A program made the translations under genes and the position numbers. Shown here piece after piece: positions 33,600 through 44,700 of a stretch of 64,000 bases of DNA. Numbering within the stretch: position 1 is the first letter of the stretch; each line of letters begins with the position of its first letter. The notes under the pieces were generated by a model, which had not been told where the DNA came from, did no database searches, and saw nothing but the letters and a program-made list of their open reading frames with translations. Location of the stretch: NCBI GenBank assembly GCA_037962975.1, contig CM075669.1, positions 105,044,501 to 105,108,500 of the forward strand, written 5' to 3'. The DNA is from Clitoria ternatea (taxonomy: Eukaryota > Streptophyta > Magnoliopsida > Fabales > Fabaceae).

Positions 33600-35500
33600 G
33601 AAAGTCTTTGCACTTGAAAATGTGCAAACCTAGACTATTACCAACTTGGTGAGAAAACTCCCAATCTTCTCACTAGTTTTGGACCAGAATATGGAAAGCT
33701 TCATTCTGCCTCTACCTCACAAGAAAAGGTTTACTCATGCAACACCTAAAAAGCAGAAGGCTGAGCTTGCTAAAGAGAAACCAGTCCCAAAAAGGAAAAG
33801 CAGCAAAGTGAAGCTTGTTGATAAGAAAGTGAGGAAAATGATTTTGGACTTTTCTAATGAATTAGAATCTAAAGATTTAAGCCATTCTGACTCCCCTCTG
33901 GATTTAAAGCCCTATCAAGTTATTCCTCACCATCTAAGAAAGCAACTCTTGACTCTAATGATGAGATTCCTCTAAGTTAACTTCAAAGGAAATCTATGGT
34001 CAAGAAATCTCATTCTGAGCAGCATTAGTCATCTCCTCAATACCCTCAGATTCACTAGACTCCACAGGAACCATCCCCTCAAGAATAACAATCTCATCCT
34101 CCTACTTCTTAGCAGACCCAACAACCCCAACCATCTTAACCTCAACAGCAACAACCAGCACAACAAAGCTATCTAGTGAAGAGGCTTTGTAGCACTTTAT
34201 CAATATCTTCAAAGCTCTGAACCCATCTATATCTGTGCATGGATAGACTAGAAACCTTTGGAAAAAGAATTATATTGAAACGTAATCAAACTTTCAGAAA
34301 GTTGTCAAGGACAACGAAGAAGAATTAATAAAGTATGGGGGCTATCCCAACTGCTGATTACTTGAAGTTTATCTCTGATTATTTGAAGAGCTATCCAGAG
34401 ATTGATGTACTGAAGTGAATCCCTCTAGACTGGATAAACAGATTTTATGAAATTATTAGAGCTTTTTAGAGTGATAAAACTCAGTTCAGGAAAGCCCTTT
34501 CCAAGAAAAGAAAGATAAGAGCTTTAGAATTTGGGTCCATTCCAAATAAGGTCGGGACTAACTCTGTAAGCAATCCAAATCCTCTTTCTTCCTTCCTCTT
34601 AGATGTCTCTCAACCTTCATCCTCAACCCCTCTTTCTCACCCAGCCTCACAGCCAACCTTACCCATTCAACTAATTCCCCTGTCTGTTATCCCTTAAAGT
34701 AAACCTTCCATCCAGACCTCACCTAACAATAACCTTTCCTCCTAAAATCCTCCTTTCCATCTTGTTAACCCTTGTCTACCCTTTCAATTTTTCAAACCTA
34801 TTCTTGATCCCATTAACCCTAGTTACAGAAACCCATATAACTTATCCATTGTAAGCAACCCAACCTTTGATGCCCATAGACTTTGTATCAGACCCTCTAC
34901 ACCCAAATTTATCCCTCCCTTACCCTTAGAGAGACTTTTACCTCATCCTTATCCTCTTTCACCTGATGATATTGTTATGCATCAAGTTCTTCAAGTTGCG
35001 CAAGTTTGTGTTGCCCGAGATATGAAGTATAGAATGTGCAAGCTTAAGCTATCTACCATGAAGAGATTGGCCGTTACGTTCCTACAGAAGAAAATTCTCA
35101 TTGTTCCTAATAGGCAGCCTTCACCAGTAATATAGATCAATCGAGACAGATTAAAGAAACTTATGCCACCAACATCTAAGCCTCTCTACAAAGGTCCTCT
35201 CAGACCTCATGAGCTCTATGCAGCAAGCCTGAAGAGCATTCTCACTACTCCCCATCCTACTGAAGCTTATACTAATGTTCTCTGGTCTCATCACCTTTGG
35301 ATCATTCAAGAATAAGGCTCTGGTGCCTTTTGCTTTTGGAAAATTGTTCCCCAACATCCCACCATCATTTATTTTCCTTCACCCTTTATCATCATTTTCC
35401 AAAACCGTTATCTTATTATTATTTCATCTACAACATATCTTTTTATCTCCACTAATCCTGGTCTTGCCTCCTCTCTTCGTTCTATTCCCTACAATTCACT
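33600..35500 (+). pseudogene. Decayed post-pol ORF region of element E
   Basis: Between the end of pol and the polypurine tracts. An open piece at 33646-33975 is lysine-rich (KKQKAELAKEKPVPKRKSSK) and is followed by proline/glutamine-rich translation and many stops. Sireviruses often carry an extra ORF (env-like) here. I see no clear match to the third ORF of element I, so the assignment rests on position and composition only. Confidence 0.45.
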
Positions 35501-35529
35501 AGCTCTTCATTCTCCGTGATGCCCTTTCT

Positions 35530-35949
35530 TTTGTTGATATCAAAAGGGGAAGATATGTTTGAAGTCTTTTTGGATGGGTAACAGACTTAGAAGTCTGCAA
35601 GTGTTTTTCTTTTATTTATATCTTTTGTAATGATTTCTCTTTAATCAATGAACACTTTTTTGTTCAAATATATACTTGTCTAAGTATTGATATATATTAT
35701 GCTTTGATATATGCTTGACTGTTCTATTACTATCTCTAAGCATATATGCTTTATTTAAACCTAATAAAGCTCTGATTTTAGGTCAAGTGTCTTGATTAAG
35801 CTTAATTTTAAATTGTCAAAGTATATGCCCTTTGATCTTAAACTCCTTTGGATTCTTAAGAATATTACTCTGATAATAGCTTGTTCTTTTGATCATAAAC
35901 TTCATTTATAAAAAGACTTGATGTTTTATGTCAACAAATAGGAGGAGAT
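35530..35949 (+). other. Polypurine tracts before the LTR of E
   Basis: ATCAAAAGGGGAAGATATG near 35538 and GGAGGAGAT at 35941-35949, just before the LTR. Multiple tracts in this zone are a known feature of Sireviruses. Confidence 0.65.
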
Positions 35950-37292
35950 TGTTGAAGAAAAGTCTGGTTAAAAAAGAAGTTTTAAAGAAATACTAAACCA
36001 GACCCTAGATTTATCAATAACATACATCAAGAATCCATTGGTAAATGAAGTCTGGTATTGTTGAATCTAAAGTGTGTATTTAAGTGTTTTAGGAATGCAT
36101 AATTTATAAGAAATAAAGGGAGTCCATGAAATAAAAATCTGAACATCAAATTCTTAAGAAATGACCAAAAGTCTGATAGAAGAAGCCTTCATGTTCAAGA
36201 TGAATCCAAACCTATTGAGATCTAAAAAGATGAATGTTAAAAGAAATGTAAAATCATAACTTTCTAAAATCTATTTATGTAATGCTTTGGGACTCTTGAT
36301 CTTAATCAAGAGACAAACCATGATAAGCAGCCAAAGTCAGCTCACCTAACTCTACGCATATTTAGAAAAAGGTGATTCACAGTTAACATGTGTGTTAAGC
36401 TAAAATTCAAAAGATTACAACATTGACCTCTGCTCTCTTCATCAATAAACTACAGCAAATAAATTTCTTTATTTTCTAAAAGAATAACAGAGACTATTTT
36501 CATGCAAGCTCAGTCAAGCCCAGCTATTAGACTATTGAACACCTCTCTCTAATATCAAAGGTCTAGTACCTGAAGTTCAAGAAAAACTCCTTTACAGGAG
36601 TTCCAACCTTCATATCTCTTTTCAAGACATAACAACAGTTATAGTTCAGCATCTATTTATTTTGAACAAGATTGAATTACAAATTACAACAAGTGATAGA
36701 GAAAAATCATAAGAAACTTCATATTCTTCTCTATATTCAATCTTTCTTTCTCAGACAAATACCTTCATTCTTTACTCTGCTTTTAGCAGATCTTGGTCTT
36801 GTGTCATTTGCAATTAGTGTTCTATCTCTTAACTATTTATCTTTCAAACATCGAGTTTTGTTTCATTCCTTTTAACTCTTACAATTCTATTTGTAAAAGT
36901 CTGGAGTGTTGTCAACCTTAATAAGTGTAGAAAAATTATTGGCCTGAAAAGGCTTTTGGAAGAATACTTGGGTTTGAGTCAAGAGTGGCTTTGTTTTAAA
37001 AGAATACTTGGGTATTTTAAGTCAAAAGTGGCTGGAGTCAAGAATACTTGTGGCATTAGTCTAGTGTTGTTATTGTAAAGGAGAATTTATAATAGTGGAA
37101 ATCCTTCAAGTTAGAAGGTACTAGACGTAGCTTTTGTGTTAGAAGTAAACCAGTATAAATTCTATGTTGATTTCTTTCTCTTACTCCTTTAAAAGTCTGT
37201 TTTGCACAGTTTGATTGCTCGTTCAATATTCCATAAAAAGAGTCTCTAACTTATTCAACCCCTCTTCTAAGTCAGACTCTAAACCATCAACG
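35950..37292 (+). repeat. Element E 3' LTR
   Basis: Starts TGTTGAAGAA and ends CCATCAACG (expected end TCAACA, one base changed). The end has the CAACCCCTCTTCTAAGT motif typical of copia LTR ends. No partner LTR in the window, so the limits are inferred from the tract and the end motif. Confidence 0.65.
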
Positions 37293-38600
37293 CCTTCTCC
37301 TCCCATGTCACCTTTACCTTTAGGTGGTTACCCTAATAAACCAACACTTGAACTTGCATTTCATTAATTGTACGCACTACATGTGAGCCCAAAAGCTATA
37401 ATAGTTACAGGTTTAGATGAATAGTGACCAAAGTAGGTGGTAAAATGCTTGGTAAAGGTGAAGCTTTGACACATGGGAAACTGGTAAACTTGAGACCCTG
37501 ATGGAATGTCCAATTCATAAAGATCGGATCTAATTACTTGAGTAATTTAATAGAAAAAAATTCTTCGAGAACTTAAATAAGGGGTGGAACTACACCTAGT
37601 GTGAGTAGTATGACTGCAATTTCAAATATACATTATCACCGATGATATGACATTTGTTAAAGATTGCATATGCAAGCATGCATAGGCTAGGTTCTCGCAT
37701 ATAGTATGAAGTAAGGCTTGACCGTATAGGAGAAGTTTGTTTAAGGATGCGATAGTTGTAAAACCTAAAATATATGATTTTATGAACAAATATTGTCAAC
37801 CATAAAGGGCCTCTGATGGATACAAAAGAGGATCGCCTTGAATTTCAACTTTATAGGAGAATGTATTTTTGGGTAAAAGATTTAAAGAAGGATATTAACG
37901 CCACACTCAAGAAATAAATAAGAAGGTGAGTGATAATTTATATAAGCCTCAAAAGGAGTCATTGTAATGGATGAGTGGTAAGTCAAGTTATACCAGTATT
38001 TTGCTAACTGGAGAAAACTTGGCCACCCTTATGGCTCCCCACTCATAAAACATCAAAGGTATACCTACCAAACTTGATTGACAAGCTTTTTTGATCATCT
38101 ATTTAGGGGTGATGCACATTACTAAAGGTTAACATCATCCCACTTAAATAAAAATTTTCTTTGCAAAAGTAACTAATGAAAATAGGGTCTTTATCACTGA
38201 CAATATACTTGGGCATACCATGAAAGTGAAAAATATCTTGTATAAAAATGGAAGCATGCATCCATGTAAAGAACTTATAGGAAAAGTAATAAAGTGTGTA
38301 AATTTTGATAAGTGGTCTATTATAATCCATATGACAGACATGCTAGGGATGCAATGATGTGTATAATGAAATCCATAGAGATGTCCTATCATACTTGAGA
38401 AGGAATCGATAGAGTTTGGAGTAATTCACTAGGCCACTGGGTCAAACATTTGTGTTGTTGGCAAACAAAGCATTGTTAAATCATTCTTTCACCTCTCAAT
38501 CCATTCCTAGCCATCTAAATATTCTTGCTAGACGAGTCATAGTGACGTGAACACTTGGATGAACCCCATAGGGTGTCACGTGAAATTTGGTAAACAGATC
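37293..38600 (-). pseudogene. pol: Element F: Ty3/gypsy integrase remnant, minus strand
   Basis: Minus-strand translation gives an integrase core fragment (IIIDHLSKFTHF, then FHGMPKYIVSDKDPIFIS) around 38100-38390 and, further left, a C-terminal fragment near 37600-37800 (IIGDNVYLKLQSYYSH, where the family usually has VGDWVYLKLQPYRQ). Weak matches continue to 37293, where the LTR of E begins. Frames are split by many stops and shifts. It is the oldest recognisable layer of the left half. Confidence 0.72.
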
Positions 38601-39256
38601 TTTTCTCACATATGTTTCTAAAAGAATGAAATTTTGTAAGTAAATTATTTCTCATCTATGTTTCTAGAGGAATAAAAATTCAATTTTGATAATGAAAGAT
38701 TTTATGTTGAAAGGTAAACGCTAGATGTAATAAAGGTACTACGTTATATTTATAAAGCGTAAGGCTTGGCCTACTAGGTGTGATGAGTTGAAGAACTATA
38801 GCTTCTCTAATAAAGTAAGGCTATAGAGAAGAAATTAGTGAAGAACAAGGCTTCATTTTGGTCCACACAAAGATAACATTGTCCACCATATTGCTATGAC
38901 CATATGTATAGAGTTTTTAGAAATCATATCCCAAGAGCTTGGTAACCCACTTCTATTGTATAGGTGTTTGAATTATTTTAAAAAAATTCGTTAAACTTTT
39001 ATGATATGTATATATGTGGAAGCTAAGACATAACAAACATTGTCTCTCTTATGATCTATATATATTCGGCCAAGTTCCTTACATTATTTGCCTTCAATGA
39101 CAGTCTTGTGATTATACCTTAACATTTGATATATTTGATTATGAATTAGCGTGTTGGTAGACCATGAGATGTTAGAACCTTATTTAATGTTTAGAGATGA
39201 TTTTATGGTCTAGTTTACTTATGTGTGAGCCATGTCTTAATCTATAGGCATAAAAC
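38601..39256. other. Unassigned A/T-rich stretch
   Basis: I see no coding similarity, LTR ends or primer site here. It lies between remnant F and the gag of G, where the 5' LTR and leader of G would be expected; they are missing or too decayed to see. Confidence 0.5.
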
Positions 39257-40165
39257 ATGGCTGGTAGACATAATTGAGGTGCTGTTACCATGAATTCTAC
39301 TTTGAATCGCTTTGCTAATCTCTTGGAAAGGCAAGGCCAACAACATATAGGACAAGGTGCCTAAGGCCTTGATTATTTTCTAAAGAGGAAACCCTTTGAG
39401 TTCCATGAAGGGTATAAGCCTGAAGAAGCTCATATATGGATCAATAATCTGAGAGAATATTTACAAGCTTTGAGTGTTCTGAAGCTCAAAAGGTGGAATA
39501 TAAGTCTTTATAATCCGCGATGAGGCTGAATCTTGGTGGTGTCTTACTAGAGGACGTATGTTGACTGCTAATATCCCATTGACATGGGAGAACTTCAAAG
39601 TTGAGTTCTAGAGGAAATATTTTTTGGATAGTTACAAAAGCAAGAAAGAGCTTAAGTTTATGGAGTTAAAGCAAGGTGACATGTCTATAGAGGAGTATGC
39701 CTCCAAGTTTGAAGAGCTTTATGTATTCTATCTTCCTTATCAGCAAGAGGGAACCGAGGCTTCAAAGTGTATGAAGTTTGAAAGTGTCTTGAGGCTCGAG
39801 ATTAAACGGTTTATATGACATCAAAAGATTAGAAGCTTTCTGACACTTGTGAACAAGTGTCGTATCTTTAAAGAGGATAATGTGGCTCCTTTGAGTCATA
39901 CCAAACATGAACCCAAGTTGAAGGGTCAATCTTCTAGCTTTAAGAAACATGATCAGTTTAAAAAGAAGAAATTCTTTCGTGGTGGATCCTCTAATGAAGA
40001 GGACATAGTGGGCACAAGCATGGTAATGGTAACTATGGTCGGGGCAATGCCCAAGGCCTTGCATGCTATAAATGTAATGCTAATCAATTGGCGAGAGATT
40101 TTCTGCAAGATGATGTGGTGTGCTAGGGATGTAACAAAATAGGGAATATCCATCCCAATTGTTCC
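39257..40165 (+). pseudogene. gag: Gag of element G (broken)
   Basis: ATG at 39257 in a position matching the gag start of D, but a TGA follows after six codons. Pieces with FLKRKPFEFHEGYKPEEAH, SYKSKKELKFMELKQGDMSI and EEYASKFEELYVFYLPYQQ show the capsid region. Stops occur near 39361, 39610 and 39817. A frameshift disrupts the zinc-knuckle region (around 40065-40170), where cysteine codons can be found in two frames. Confidence 0.82.
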
Positions 40166-40800
40166 TTGAATGCAAGAAATATGAATGTTGATGCTATTGT
40201 TTATGTGAACCAAAATGCTAATTGTGGAGGCCATGGTGGTTTTAGAGGCCGTGGTTGTGGAAACAGTAATAATGGTGGTCGCGATGGTAATCACAATAGA
40301 GGTCGTAATGGTATTGGCCGAGGTAATGATAATAGTAAGCGTAATGGCAACCATAGTGGTTGTAATCAAACTATAAGCTACTGGAGAGTCTTTGTCGTTA
40401 CTATTGAAGAAGTTGCACAAGCGGAAGACCTCATTCAAAGTAAGTATGAAATTCTTGGCAATTTAGTTTATATTATCTTTGATTCTGGTGCTACCTACTC
40501 TTTTATTTTTGAGGATTGTGTTTGGCGTTTGAAATTGCCTGTTAGTATGATGAGAGGTGTTTTAATGATGACTACAATGATTAGTACTTGTTTTAGATCG
40601 GTGACTCGGTGTGAAAATGTTGAGATAACTCTTGAGGGTAGAAAGTTTGTTGTTTCCTTCGTATATTTTCCTATAAAAGACCTAGAGATCATTCTAGGCA
40701 TGGATTAGTTGTCTGCCAATAAGGTTTTGGTGGATTGTCATAATAAAGCGGCAATTTTTCCCACCCAAAAGCTGAACACTTTGACCTGTAATGTATTTCT
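40166..40800 (+). pseudogene. Protease region of element G (broken)
   Basis: A glycine/asparagine/arginine-rich linker leads to an aspartic protease active site, IIFDSGATYSFI, near residue 110 of this piece. The C-terminal EIILGMD is also present. A TAG follows EIILGMD (40706-40708). Related to the protease start in D, which has D-L-G-A-T at the same place. Confidence 0.82.
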
Positions 40801-41791
40801 CAACTCTTTATGATGTTTTGCATGGTGGAAGGGAGTGGTATCTCCCTCCTAATGTTTTTGAATTTTTGAATGTTTTTCCTGATGATGTTCCTGGTTTGCC
40901 ACCTCCACATAAGGTATAATTTTCTATTGATCTGATTCCTAGCGTTAAGCCTGTTTCTAGAGCTCCTTATAGGATGTCTCCTATGAAGTTATCTGAGCTT
41001 AAGAAGCAAGTCAAGGAATTACTCAAAAGAGAGTTTATTCGCCTAAGTGTATCTCCTTGGGGCGTGCTTATGTTGTTCGTGAAAAAGAAAGATGGAAGTT
41101 TAAGATTATGCGTCAATTATCGCCAACTTAATAAATTGACTATCAAGAACAAATATCCTCTTCCTTGCATTGATGATCTTTTGGATCAATTAAAGGGTGT
41201 TGTTGTATTTTCTAAGATTGATTTACATTCTGGATATTGTCAAATCAGGATGAAGACTGATGATGTTCCTAAGACAGCTCTCCAAAAATGATATAGCCAC
41301 TACGAGTATATGGTGATGCCATTCAGAGTGACAAATGATCCTGTGATTTTCTTAGATTACATGAATTGTATTTTCCATGATTATCTTGATCAATTTGTTG
41401 TGATGTTCATTGATGATATTCTGGTGTACTCTAAAAGGCATGAAAAGCATAAAAGACATCTTCTCCTTGTGTTGAGTATACTTCAAGAGAAGTAGTTGTA
41501 TGTTAAGCTCTCCAAATGTAAATGGTTGAATAAAATTTCATTTCTTGGTCATGTAATTTCTTGTGATGGAGTTCTTATTGATCCATCAAAGGTTGAAGTT
41601 GTTATGACATGAGAAAGGCCAAAATCTGTTGTTGAGGTCCATAGTTTTCTTGATCTAGCAGGATACTATAGAAAATTCATTGAGGGATTTTCCTATATTA
41701 ATTTGCTTATGACTAGATTAACTCGTAAGAATCAACATTTTATGTAGAAGCCTAAATGTGAGGAAAGTTTTTAAGAGTTGAAGTTACAACT
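40801..41791 (+). pseudogene. pol: Reverse transcriptase of element G (broken)
   Basis: RT motifs in order: LKKQVKELLKREFIRLSVSPWG, FVKKKDGSLRLC, VNYRQLNKLTIKNKYPLP, FSKIDLHSGYCQI and the catalytic FIDDILVYS (F-x-D-D, usual for this lineage). Stops at 41289 and 41493 interrupt it. The thumb region (SFLGLAGYY-like) continues to about 41790, where solo LTR H is inserted. Confidence 0.88.
41787..41791. repeat. Target-site duplication CAACT, left copy
   Basis: Repeated at 47176-47180; flanks solo LTR H. Confidence 0.85.
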
Positions 41792-44700
41792 TATAACACC
41801 CAAAATTTTAAAGAAAATAATTTATTGAATAATGATAATTAATTATTTATGATCCAATAATTGTGGGAGAATTAATTTGACATTACAGGTGAATTATCGG
41901 TAAATTAAGGTTTACCAGAACTGGGTGATTTAATAGATGATGTGGGACCCACTTGGTCAAATTAAATATTTGATGAGTCTAGAATGTTTGCAAAATTATT
42001 TCGGTTATGGTAATATGGCTGAAATAATTTTTAGTGTTCAGGAAATAATTTATTGGACTCGACATATGTTACTAAACGGGGAATATATAAGCCAAATGGA
42101 ATTAAAAGAAAATCAAAAATCTCACTTCTCCCCTCATTTCCACCGTCCTCTTTTTCTCCCTCTCACTTAACCCTTTTGCCCATTGGATAATGGGGAATTA
42201 TTACCCATTGGTAAAAGGTAACATGATGCACTCTTTGGACCAATGGACAATGTCTAATTTTTTCACATTTCCCCTCTCTTTTTCTCTATCACTGTGGACT
42301 TCTTTTCTTCTTCCCTCTTCTTCATTTTTTTCCTTCTCCATTCCTTTCCTAGGGCAAACCGAACCCCTCCCGTTGCACCCTCATTTCTTGCCAAAATTAA
42401 AGGTAAAGCTTGGATTTATGAAGCATGGATGGCACTTTAGGGAAATGCTTGGTTCACTTTTCCTTCTCCAACTCTCAATTTTGTGTTCCTCTTTGGGCTA
42501 GGAGAAAGAGGTAAGACTTTGAACATTAATGGTTATTGTTGATGATTTTGAGTTTATGGTGGTACTGTGATAGGAGATTAAGTGGTATATTGGAAAAAAT
42601 ATGGAAACCCTAGGCTTGAAACACTGGAAATATTATTTTTGAATATGGCTTGAAGTTGGGCGAGGGTGATTGAGTTTATAAGGATTCTTGGAAAAATAGT
42701 GGATTATAGAATGTTGTTGGAAAAGTTTTAGAGAAACCCTAAGTATGGATATTTTGGGGGTTTTGGCCAAATTGATGATTTTGATGATTTTAGATCCTTT
42801 AGAATGGTTTATATGAGGAGAATGAAATTTTAGAAGTATTGAAATTTAATGTTGATGTTGATGAAAAATTTGAACTAAGTTCATGATGTTGTGTATAACG
42901 GTTTATGCATGTGAAACCCAAACCATAGGTTAGATAACCATTGGGATAATTGATTGCTGTTTACAAATGATTGGCACTTTGATGATTATATAATGTTTGT
43001 AATGGTGTATGTGAATTGATGGAATTGATGATTAGTGATTATATAAAACCCTTAAGAAATTGATGATCCATTGGTCAATGATTTGGTGGGTAGATGTGAT
43101 GTTTAGAAATCATTGGTGTGAAATTATTGAGGTTCCAATCTTGATTTTAAGGATGGATATATGATGTTGTTGATTATGGTGATGATCATAGGGTAGATGA
43201 CCATAAGTGATGGATAAATGAAATGAGGCTTGTGATTCAATAAAGTTTTAGGTCATGATGTGTGCCACTTAAATTTATTATTTGATGATGGCCTTTAAAT
43301 GAAGTTAAAAGGCTTATGTGGAACTTGAATGATAGTGATGATAATTGGATGATTCATATGAGGATTTGGATGCCTTAAGGATAAAGGATGTAATATTATT
43401 GTTGTTAGGTTTGGCTCGCCCTTTTAAAACCTAGAGAATCTTGGCTTTGGGAAAGGAATTCTCGAAGCCTAATATAAGCGTGTGAATTGGGGTCTAGACA
43501 AGTCTAGGACTTGATGATGAGTTTTAAGAAATGATGTCTTATGATGGCTTATTAATTCCATGTACAAATATGTGTTTATTGATAGGATTGTATTACAGAC
43601 GATAATATGGAATAATCGAGGCAATCAGAGTGTTTGGATTGTGGTTCTTCTCTCGAGGTAGGAGAGGAGTTTACATTTTAAATTCTCATGAGTGAATAAT
43701 TGATAATTATGTATATGTATGAACTCGTGCATTGCCTTGCCATGAATGTATTGAATGTTGAATAAATGATGTAATGAATGATGGCTTGGTCTTTTTTGAA
43801 CGTTAAGAAATTGTATATGTGTATATGTATAATGATGATGAGTGATTAGTTGTCCCTTTTGTTGGAGATGAGTAAATTGATGATATAGACCCATAGATGG
43901 GTGGATTACCTAAAGTGTGAAAATATGTTTATGTTGATAATGCAGAAAGATAGGTGAGGTAGTGATGATAAGTGTTGTAGATCCTCCTATAGGTAATTGA
44001 TGAATTAAACCTAAATTAAAAAGTACAACTTGTTGGATTAGGCCTCCCATGCATGATGCAATGTATGAGACTTGTTAACTTAGGCCAATTTTACCTTATG
44101 AGGATAATAGTATACGTGAGGGGTAAAAAAACCTGATTTTGAGTGTATGATGGTGATCTCGCTTAAGCAAGATAGATTCTCACTCAAGTGAGAGTCCCCT
44201 GCATCAGAGGGGTGGCCTCTGGCCCAATCTCGCTCAGGCGAGAAGAGGTCTCGCTCAAGCGAGACGCATACAACATAGAGGGGTGAGCTACTGGATGAAT
44301 CTCATTCAAGTGGGTATGGCCACGCTTGAGCGAGCAAGATGGAAAATGGTTCTAGGTGGATCTCACTTAAGCGAGTGGTGAGGCATGGTGAGTCTCACTC
44401 AAGTGTGCGAGTATGGAATTGGTTACTAGATGTTTTCCGCCCAAACGAGCACGAGGTGAGAGGAGCCTCGCTCGAGCGAGCGAGCGTAGAAATGACACTG
44501 AAGGAATCTTGCCCAAGCGAGAATGGCCCGCTCAAGCGAGATCGAGGCCTGACAGTTAAAAACTCCTTCGCTCAAAGGAAATTTAGGGCGCTCAAGTGAC
44601 CCATCTTTGTCTCGCTCAAGCGAGTATAGGTCTCAATTGAGCGAGTTGCTCAGAATGTAATTTTATTTTATTTTCTTTGTTTTGGGCTTATGTTGGACCC

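Larger units (their letters stand above)
32125..37292 (+). mobile_element. Element E: Sirevirus-like Ty1/copia, 3' part
   Basis: Plus-strand copia sequence beginning in the linker before reverse transcriptase, where D is inserted. Order: reverse transcriptase and part of RNase H, a long decayed post-pol region, polypurine tracts and an LTR of about 1.34 kb. The long post-pol region and AAAGGGGAAGA-type tracts point to the Sirevirus lineage. Gag, protease and integrase should lie beyond D, outside the window. Confidence 0.75.

Noticed and set aside
38601..39256. Possible 5' LTR of element G
   Set aside because: No LTR start or end, no primer site and no match to 58914-61056 could be found.
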